From assembly GCA_022818135.1 (NCBI GenBank), contig JAFMSR010000010.1:35851982-35915981 (forward strand): DNA of 64,000 bases, in the 5' to 3' direction. Each line of letters begins with the position of its first letter. Within the stretch, counting starts at the first letter, position 1. Positions 55,906-64,000 of the stretch are shown one piece after another. The position numbers were made by a program, and so were the translations under genes. This DNA is from Saxidomus purpurata. Lineage: Eukaryota; Mollusca; Bivalvia; Venerida; Veneridae. The notes under the pieces are model-generated. The model was not told where the DNA came from, made no database searches, and was given only the letters and a program-made list of their open reading frames with translations.

Positions 55906-56833
55906 GAGAAGTGCCAGGGTCGGCCGGGAAATGCAAACAATCAAAGAAAAAAGTAGCTAAAGTAATTAAACTAATGTGGTTAAAAAAATCTGACTTTAGC
56001 TGATGAAATAATTAAAACTTTTAATATTCAAAGCATATAATTATTATTTCATATTATGATAAATAAATGCTATAAACTTACAGCAGTTTATTAAACCCCT
56101 CTTTTTCAGCGCCTTAGAAAGAATTTCTTGGTTTTTAGTTAGTATGAATGCGCGTTCAGTTGCACTGCATGTCGAAATGTCGAAAATTATGTTTCATAAA
56201 TTCGAAGCCGCATGCTGCTTGAATTGAATTCTTCACGCAACCTTTATCGTCGGTTATAAGGAAATTATAAATTGAATTGCACCTACAATATTCGTCATCT
56301 CGCACTTACGGAAAGTCATTTATTCCGAGTAATTGCTGGAAGATATATTCATGCAAAAAGGTCAGGATCAGGTTCATTTGTCCGCATAATACGTGTACCA
56401 CTAATGAAAAGTCGCTGGTTCTTCCACTCATTAGTGATTCGGTTGATCAAGGTTTGTGTATATGGAGAACGATAAATAAAAAAATCGAGTGAAAAAAAAA
56501 TGATATATAATTTTAAAACAAAAGACTCGCACGTGAAACTCAAGGGGGCGGAGAATTCGATCTCAATCTCCACAAACAAAAGTTACTAGCTGTCTTTCAA
56601 TTGAGACTTCGTATGCTGGTGTTTTACACCGGAGAAAAAAGAAATACGTATGGTTATCAAAAGATGCGCCATATTTTCGAAACCCAAAAGTACATAGTTT
56701 TACTTATCTTGAAAACTTAAAAAAAAACACAAAGGAATGTAGATCTGTGTATACTTTAAAATATATTCAAATGACGCTTGGTGTGAATGGGGAATACAGA
56801 CCACGTTCAGGCGATGCTTTCAGTGGGGAGGTG
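55906..56833. other. No recognised feature (IR-2 interior)
   Basis: AT-rich. Short overlapping open frames at 56,272-56,579 on both strands have no recognisable motif. Confidence 0.4.
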
Positions 56834-57641
56834 CACTGTAAAAACAGAAAGGAAACTTTACACTGACATGGGTGGCAGCTGGGTTGCCACCCATTTTGGT
56901 GTAAAGTAACCCTATTGTTTTTATGGAAACAATACACCCGCTATCGGGGAAGCAGGACACCGTTCATGGTGTTACTTAGATATAGACACGTTTTTCACGA
57001 GATAAACGTAACACGTCTGTGTAAGCGTACACTTGCATTACGTATAAACCCTTTCATCAAAACATTACGGCAAAAACTGAACTTATTGGTCCAATAACTC
57101 CCATAACATTCTTCGAGAATGTCAAACAGAAGTTTTGTGTGAGACAAAGACTCAAGAAGGTCTTAGCCAGTGGTTGTGTATATAATTATTCAAAGAACTA
57201 CTTATCTTTACAACATTCTGACGGGTTTCATAGCTAAACGTCACGAAAAGACTTTTCGTTCATAATTTCGCGAATAATAGCAAAGTGTTCATGTATGATA
57301 CACGGATGTGTCCGTCTTTGTCATGCTACAATTTGAGATCATAACCATGTGCATGGAATGCGGCATAGAATTAAGGCACATGCAAATCCTTGGTCAGTTG
57401 ACTTGTTAACGATAGGGCAAAGTTACACTTCCGTGTTACTATATCTCAGTCGGTGTATCTGACCAACTTACACTTGTACGGATTTACAAAACGCTAGATC
57501 GGGAGTATCTCTTCCCTGATTCTGGAGTAAAATTGCATTTCCGTGATTCTCTACTCGCAAACGGGGTAACTGACACGGTAACACCATTTTGCAAGCTGGT
57601 TTACACTATATTTAGAGATAATTAACTTATTTTTTACAGTG
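56834..57641. mobile_element. Non-autonomous DNA transposon with CACTGTAAAA ends
   Basis: Left end CACTGTAAAAAC, right end TTTTTTACAGTG, flanked by TG at 56,832-56,833 and 57,642-57,643. The interior is rich in GTAAC/GTTAC phrases. CACTGTAAAA ends with a 2 bp duplication resemble ISL2EU-type elements known from animals, but that name is tentative. A strong hairpin sits near its left end (56,856-56,906). No transposase is encoded. Confidence 0.5.
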
Positions 57642-59150
57642 TGAAAAATTACTTCTACCGTGATAAATTCGAATTAAATATCATTAACACAAACACAAGT
57701 GTGCGAGAGTCCAGTTTTGTTCATTAATGTATTTTGTATATCGCTGTTTATATGACGTGTTTTTTTCCACAAGTTCCTTCTTTTGCATAGACGGAAATGA
57801 GAAAAATAAAAATACCACGGAACAATTAGTTAAGCAACTAATGTAGTTGTTCTTTACAAAATAAACTCTTGTTGACGCCGCCGTTGAACGGCGGCGTCAG
57901 TATTGAATAGGTTTCAAATTTGTACCATGGGGTTGCATAATCGAATAGGGAGCAGCCAATATTATTATTGTAAATCTAAACTATGTTCTATGTATGAAAA
58001 ATGACTTTTATGAATCATTAAATTGTATTAAGTCATTAAAAAAAACAATACAATACAAAATACACATGTCTCCTTCCCTTATTACAAAACTTTGGACACA
58101 TTTAATGAGTATTTAATAACTTTTCCACAAACTCGTAGACCACGGGTTTTTTTATAGCTTTGTTTACGGACCTTACGATCCGATTCATCAAAGCTCAGAA
58201 AAAAAGATTCGGAAGATGTTTTGCTATCTTAAGACACTCAGATAATAGAATACATGGCGCCTACGTGAAAAATCAATGAAAACCCATTTTAATTACTACA
58301 TATTAGACTATAATATTGAAACTGTAAAGAAAAACCGTTCACCCAACTATGCAATACGTAGGGCCCTAACGGAATTCCATTCCATCATTTGTAAACAAAA
58401 ACAATAATCAGCCAATGGAAGTTCTGTAAAATGTATACGTCACAGCATAATTAATCATGTGGATTTCGTCTCTTTCCGCCATATTGCTGGAGTGTATATA
58501 TGCTTCGGGAATAGAAAGAAAGAAAAATCCACATTACTAGCTACAGGGAGGGAGGGGCAGGTATATCTGTTTTACAGATAGTTCTTTTCCACAATATTTA
58601 GACCCGGTGTAAATTATATGTGCACAGGTTTCTGCCTCTGCTTCCTATTAACCGACCTGTAGTCAGTGAAATTGTGGGAGGAGCCATGGTTATAAATAGT
58701 TTTGTGCATCAGTTCCTTGGTATCTAAAAATAGCCAGAGTAAAATTAGCATCCGAAAATAATTAATGTTGTGACAAAAGAGGTATTTAATTATCACAATA
58801 GACAAACAATATGGAAGTTACATAAGGGTTTAGTATTATGCTAATTACTAATAAAAACTTTATTTTTATAAATCAGTTTCATAAACAAAAAGGACAGTAT
58901 ACTGGACAGCTAAATACACAGAGGCACGGACCGGTATTACTGATTTCCGAAAACAACTTTTTACCGGAAACAACCAAAAACAAATGAGATTACCGGAAAC
59001 AAGTCTTAATTCAATAGTTTTTATGTTAAATACACTTTTTATTCTAAATGATAAAAAACAATGTATTTGTTGAATATGTTTAATTTTAGAATGATACGTT
59101 AGATTTTAAGCGATTTAGTTCGATGTAACTTAGTGTGTACTTTATGTTGT
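57642..59150. other. No gene; one GC-rich hairpin
   Basis: AT-rich sequence with the perfect 11 bp hairpin TGACGCCGCCG-TTGAA-CGGCGGCGTCA at 57,873-57,899, conspicuous in this context. Nothing else is recognised. Confidence 0.5.
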
Positions 59151-59490
59151 AACGATTACCTCCCTTTGACGGTATTAAAAAGCGATCACGGACCTATATA
59201 CACATGTGTATAGGTCCGTGTTGAAATGAAAGATCTTTATTAGAAAAAAGTATTACTTTTCTTTTTTTGTACTTAAATAGTTCGATAAATTTTAGCGTTA
59301 TTTTTTGTTCAAGTTCTTTGACAGTTAAACAACTTATCTGCATTTCCAGTTACGAAAATTTCCATGAGTGAATGAAAATAAAAAACAGAAACTAGAAAAT
59401 CATTTAAAATCTTTTTATTTGCATATATCATTACAAGGATGAATAAAAACATATAACATAATTAACATAATGTGTATATAGGTCCGTGAC
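59150..59490. repeat. Repeated TATAGGTCCGTG palindromes
   Basis: CACGGACCTATA and TATAGGTCCGTG form a hairpin at about 59,188-59,222. ATGTGTATATAGGTCCGTG recurs at about 59,470, followed by AGAGGTAATGATCA, the reverse complement of the ATTACCTCC phrase at about 59,155. This may be a small inverted-repeat element of about 330 bp. Confidence 0.45.
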
Positions 59491-59635
59491 AGAGGTAATG
59501 ATCATTTTATGTAGTAAAAAAGGGTTCGCTGATGTTTACCGCGCACATTTTATATAGAAACAAAAATAATATCAAACAGGGAATGCCACGTACCAAAAAC
59601 GCAGCCTCCCCAAAACGAACCCCACAGCACCCAGA

Positions 59636-59740
59636 AGCGCACACCACCAACACACACACCCACGCACACACACACGACACACAACCACGCACACACACAC
59701 ACATACACCACCAACACACACTAGCACACAAAGCAAACAC
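59636..59740 (+). repeat. (CA)n-rich microsatellite
   Basis: Imperfect CA/CACG runs with interruptions. It produces histidine/threonine-rich frames on the plus strand and cysteine/valine-rich frames on the minus strand, which are artefacts. Confidence 0.9.
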
Positions 59741-59844
59741 ACGAGGACAAAACGAACAATTAAAGGAACACAGAACCTGCCCCAGTGCCCATCTCCCAGC
59801 CATGCTTCAAAAACATGCGCGGCGTCTTTGATGCCTTGCATCAA

Positions 59845-60394
59845 AATTCGTCTTGTTCTTTATGTGTCTATTATATCCGATCTTGCACTGGTTGTTCGCA
59901 CCCATCCCAGTCACGGGAATACTTAAATATTGTATTAATGTTTCTACCTTTAGAAGTATTCGTAATGCATATCAAGTCGCCACTGGAGCATCTGAATTAA
60001 TTCTATTAGAGTTGCAGGTATGGTACCGTATTTTGTTACTATGTACATGACGGGAGGGTGTAAATCCGATCTAAACGCTATAGAAAAGCACTGGTCAAAG
60101 ATCACATTAACCTATAAATTGTTTTAGGCAGATAAAGATTCGTAGCTTTTAAAATAGCCCATCCTGGAATATAAATTTCTTTATTGAAAAACATGAGTCT
60201 GTTAGTTAATCAACTTATCCCTGTGTAAAAAAAAGAAAACGTACAAAGTAACTCCTAGTACATCACAACGTCAACACTACGTTTGGGGTAGGGGTGAAAT
60301 TTCGTGGAATTGTAAAAATAGTAAGCCGGTGACCCATCCTTTTTATCATACCTAATGATCGTAAAATAAGTTTTATACATCATATCAAACGTAT
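59845..60394. other. No recognised feature (IR-2 interior)
   Basis: No repeat family or gene could be supported. Confidence 0.4.
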
Positions 60395-60825
60395 GTGTTT
60401 TTTATCGAGCTGATTTCTAATAACTCCAATTGTAAGGCAGAATTTTAAGCAAAAGCCTGATAGAATTTTACCGTTTTGACGTCACAAAATCGCATCTAGC
60501 GTCTCAAGCGTCGAAATTTTTTCATCAAATTTTATACCATTAAAAAGAACGTTTTAAATGCAAGGCGCATGTTATTTTATATTGTCAATCAATTCAAAAT
60601 TAAAAGCGCGGTGAAGGAAAACTCGGGGAATAATATGAAATAGCGTACTGTGCAAAAAGTGACGTCAGTGGCAATGTTTGAAGCACAACAGCATAGAAAC
60701 TGTAAGAGATATCAAAACATTGAAATCGGATTTCCATCAGGAATATCTTCAATTATGCGCAGTGTCAGTTTCATGAGAGAATTCGAACAAAATATTTGAG
60801 GCGCATTTCACCTTAATAAAGCAAC

Positions 60826-61359
60826 CCCGTCAAAAAACGTGAGTTACGGCTCGTTATGTCCAGTCAATCTTGCATTTTACGCAAACAATTCTCATGTTTT
60901 TTTCCACTTCAAAAAAGTTTTAGTGTCACGAAAAAGTAAGACGGTGAGCCCCTTTTTTATTTGACACAAATCACATTTGACACTAAATGCGTAAAATTTG
61001 CAGGATTTATGCTTTGAAAATTGTCGCCCTTACAGGGTTCGTTCCGATCTTTTTCATATTTTTGGCTAAAATATAAGATATTTAATTTTATTCAGATGGA
61101 TAATAGATTTGAAAATTAGATCGTTTTATTATCTTCATAGATAGATATATATCGAAAAAAAACCACTGAAATTGACGAAAAGAAAACCTCTCAGCTGGTG
61201 GGAGCTTTTAACGCAGTTTCCACGGAAATATCAATGTACCTCAATTTTGAGATGAGTTTTCAGGAGCGACTCAATCAGCAACGACAGCTTTCTGCGTAGT
61301 GACATAATTTTTTATAGACTGAAAAAACTCTCCACTCACTTTAGAAGGATGCTGCTAAC
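60826..61359. other. No recognised feature between IR-2 and copy C
   Basis: AT-rich sequence with no supported feature. Confidence 0.4.
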
Positions 61360-62068
61360 ATAGGCTATCCTGACGTCTGAGTTTGGAGTTTCGAAAAAAG
61401 TATTCTTGTCTAACACACGTTCCACTTAGTAGATTGCACGTCTGCTCTGAGCTGTCTTGGTGAAATATATACATACGATGACAAGTTTCAGTATGGCATG
61501 TGGAAAATCTGAAGAAAAAAAAAGTGATTTTAACGCTCTCGTAGAAAGGGTGTGAAAATGGGTGATAATTTTAATGGCCATTCTGCAAGTAATTGAAAAC
61601 AAGTAAAAAAAACTATTCTATTTTTACTCTAGTTAGTTGTGAAGAACGTAAATTTACAATGACCGGATGGTTACGATCGCTTTCCTATGACTGCGGGTGC
61701 TATTAGGTTCGAATATAGCCAACTCAATTTTTTTTACCTTGTGCAAAGAAATTTATCACCATTGTCTCATTTTATTTATGTACATTGTAAACAATTATTG
61801 GCAACTTCTTGGGGAGTAAAGTATATTTGGTCGTAACTGGGTTTGAATTTTATGCTCTCAAAGAGAGCACTACAGAACTGACGTTGACTGTCATGATTTA
61901 ATGCTATCATTTACATTTTACCATTACTACCCGTTTACAAATAAATGTTGATTTTCGTTATTCTATGAATCCATTGCAACAGTTTGGTGGATTATGACAT
62001 GTGCTGAAACTACTACTCATAATTCTGTAGTGTTTAAGCTGGTGTTTTGCCACATTATATTTTTTTTC

Positions 62069-62164
62069 ATGTGGTATCTGTGGATATATTACCCGCTTAG
62101 ATTGATATTACCCGAGCCTGATAGTATGCTGAGATGGGTAATATAATATAATATATCCACATTG
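62069..62164. mobile_element. Possible 95 bp MITE
   Basis: The ends TGTGGATATATTA and TAATATATCCACA form a 13 bp inverted repeat, with a second inner pair TTACCC/GGGTAA. A related copy without the complete left end lies at 62,509-62,580. Confidence 0.45.
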
Positions 62165-62655
62165 TGCGACAATCGATGTCAAATATATAAGTTTAAACAA
62201 ACCCAAGGGCGGCAAGCCTTCTTTCGTAACAAGTGTAGACTATGATCAGCTTGTACATCCGTGCCACCATATGAAAATCTGCTGAATCTGCACCATAGTT
62301 ATGTTGTAAGACCTACAAACAAACCATAAACGCATATCATTTTGAATGCAGTTCACGCTTTTTCATCTTTGTTTATTACAATTGTTTATTTCATTTACTT
62401 ATTACTTGTTATAAATACGTTGTCTTATTCATCATCATCAACTTGAACATCGTCAGATACAATTGTCTAAAGCAGTCATTTTGTTGTAATTACGCAAAGA
62501 AATACTCCGCTTAGATAGTTATTACCAGAGCCTGATATTATGCTGAGATGGGTAATATAATATTAAATATCCATATTGTGCGACAATCGATGACAAATAT
62601 GTAAGTTTAAACAAACCAGCACTGTCATTTTGTTGTAATTACGCAAAGAAATACT
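62092..62655 (+). repeat. Interspersed direct repeats within copy C
   Basis: 62,092-62,208 resembles 62,509-62,624 (GATGGGTAATATAATAT, GTGCGACAATCGATG, AAGTTTAAACAAACC). ATTTTGTTGTAATTACGCAA occurs at about 62,476 and 62,627. Together they indicate a local tandem duplication. Confidence 0.7.
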
Positions 62656-63023
62656 CTTTACGTGTACGAATGTCGTATTTAAATACGTCCTTTAAAATAA
62701 GAACTTTAATTTACCTGTTAATTGATGGGAAGTTGTCAGCCAGACCATTTCACATTGGTGTCGTCAGAGGGCTTTCATCTGTACAGTACCATAAGATCTG
62801 TATCACGTTTCATAAATGAATATTCTGTATCTGTAAACTTGTATTTTTTATATCAGTTCATCAAGACAAGCATGTATAATCAATATAAAATAAATAAGTT
62901 TCAACTTATCGAACTTGTCTTCGAAAGCAGTGTAGACTATGATCAACTTCCGTATTTGGGCCGACATTCCAAAATTGGTTCGATGATACTACATTAATGA
63001 TTGGCTTCGAAATTCACTGATGT

Positions 63024-63212
63024 CCGCCTCGGAGGTCGAGTGGTTAGAGCCACTGTAACTTCTCATAAATTGAGGGCTATGGGTTCGCGCCCTACAACCG
63101 ACCATGTCTCTTTATGTGAGAAAATTGGCAGTTTCATACGGAGATTAGGAGTCTAGTACTGATTCTACCCAGGAACGATTGTTAGGTAAACTGCCCGCCT
63201 GTAAAAACGAAC
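63024..63212 (+). mobile_element. SINE (type C), plus strand
   Basis: Head with A-box AGGTCGAGTGG (63,033-63,043) and B-box-like GGTTCGCGCCC (63,082-63,092). The body has ACCGACCATGTCTC, GGCAGTTTCATACGGAG and TAGTACTGATTCTACCC, and the tail GGTAAACTGCCCGCCTG. It is the most complete type C copy in the window. Confidence 0.75.
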
Positions 63213-63420
63213 CAAACACGGATGGAACGGGCGTTAAACTACTTCTACAACAACATTGAAAGTCGAATAAAATGTAGCCTAAAATAATTATAGCCAAACC
63301 TTCAGCAACCAAACAATGTATAAAGTCGTTAAATCTTACCTTACTAACGACGCATTTGTCTGCTTTCAAGACCAGTGTAGGCTATGATCAATATAATCAT
63401 CCATGTGGTCAGTACACTGT

Positions 63421-63480
63421 CACAAGACAAGACAAGACAAGACAAGATAAGACAATACAAGATAAGATAAGATAAGATAT
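63421..63480 (+). repeat. (ACAAG)n/(ATAAG)n pentanucleotide microsatellite
   Basis: CACAAGACAAGACAAGACAA passes into GATAAGATAAGATAAG. It marks the end of the copy C homology. Confidence 0.95.
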
Positions 63481-64000
63481 CTTCCGATATAACGTAGATT
63501 ATCCAATGACATACAAACACATAATCTAAGGAGAAAAGTTAAAGATATTAGTTATCACATAAAAAAAATTGTATGGGAAACTAACACATGTGTATCTAAT
63601 GAAATAAGAGACAAGTTAAATATTGCGGGAAATACATTAAGAACTAAAACAATACAAATCTTATTTAAAAAGAAACATTTTTAGATTAATGCTAGTAAAA
63701 AATGTATTTAAATTTAAGCAAGAACAATAAGAAATAAAGAGGCACATGTCAGAAAAATGGATGACATTTAAGACAAAAACATGTGAGCTAAATCATACAT
63801 AAGATACATACAGATAATAGAAAAAAACATATGAAGCATATGAAACAGTGGAAACATACAGTACGTGTAATAAATTATAAGGATAAAAAGCTGAACAATT
63901 CTGTAGTATAGAATGCAGGGGATATTAAAAGATTTGTGGGGAGTTTTTTGATCCTGGCCTACAATGTGGGTCTAAAAACTGCCATAAAAAATAAGACTCT
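63481..64000. other. No recognised feature
   Basis: Very AT-rich sequence up to the window edge, with no supported feature. Confidence 0.4.

Larger units (their letters stand above)
53836..60825. mobile_element. IR-2: 7.0 kb element with diverged inverted repeats
   Basis: Left end GTTGGCTTAGGTGGAATGCG at 53,836, matched in reverse complement at 60,790-60,825. The inverted similarity extends about 450 bases inward (to about 54,290 and 60,395). Shared phrases are CTTCAAACAT, ACTGACGTCACTTTTT and TTTGTGACGTCAAAA. It is more diverged than IR-1. There is no transposase; the interior contains a SINE, a smaller transposon and a CA microsatellite. Confidence 0.65.
61360..63420 (+). repeat. Duplication family, diverged copy C
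   Basis: 61,420-61,600 resembles 780-960 (GTGTGAAAATG(A/G)(A/G)TGATAATTT, then the GGCCATT and AATTGAAAACAAGTA region). 62,220-62,320 resembles 1,520-1,620, with AAGTGTAGACTATGATCAGC and CATCCGTGCC. Further boxes occur at 62,937 and 63,380. Divergence is much greater than between A and B. Confidence 0.6.

Noticed and set aside
55476..56003. 175-codon plus-strand frame
   Set aside because: Its middle is the type D SINE at 55,622-55,905, and the rest has no known motif.
59507..59844. Cysteine-rich and histidine-rich frames on both strands
   Set aside because: They are translations of the CA/TG microsatellite at 59,636-59,740.

Overview
This window looks like gene-poor, repeat-dominated eukaryotic DNA, most probably from a bivalve mollusc. 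It is AT-rich and shows no operons, no prokaryotic signals and no complete recognisable protein-coding gene. It is crowded with tRNA-headed SINEs, short inverted-repeat transposons, several dispersed repeat families of the kind common in bivalve intergenic DNA, one 3' remnant of a LINE and one very large minisatellite. The bivalve assignment is inference from repeat style, not from a gene.

Layout. (1) About 1-6,912 is copy A of a segmental duplication. Copy B is at 47,690-53,810 in the same orientation, about 96% identical over one 288-base stretch counted by eye. A diverged copy C lies at 61,360-63,420. The segment is built from modules carrying a recurring box (TGTAGACTATGATCAGCTTG and variants). 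Comparing A with B gives filled and empty insertion sites. (2) 8,420-15,840 is a 7.4 kb inverted-repeat-bounded element (IR-1) with ends CTTAGGACCAGAATTG. (3) 15,841-21,581 holds more paralogous modules, nested SINEs, a LINE 3' remnant with two extra copies of its tail, and short tandem repeats. (4) 21,582-22,081 is a 500-N assembly gap. (5) 22,082-41,306 is a giant palindrome. Two inverted arms, each containing its own smaller inverted-repeat element, flank a 9.4 kb array of about 113 copies of an 83/84 bp minisatellite. The array runs in one direction and flips for its last one to two units. (6) 41,306-47,690 is dispersed repeats plus a near-perfect 27 bp hairpin. (7) Copy B. (8) 53,836-60,825 is a second large inverted-repeat-bounded element (IR-2, 7.0 kb) that holds a smaller transposon with CACTGTAAAA ends. 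(9) Copy C and a SINE close the window.

How the parts relate. No transposase, replicase or integrase is encoded here, so all DNA elements are non-autonomous or dead and would depend on enzymes supplied elsewhere. Almost all longer reading frames are by-products of tandem repeats or run across SINEs, and several begin at TTG or another non-ATG codon. The most unusual structure is the satellite-cored palindrome. Both arms end, at the satellite side, in the same seed monomer in opposite orientations. This suggests that a transposon-like fold-back carried a monomer that later amplified from the left side.
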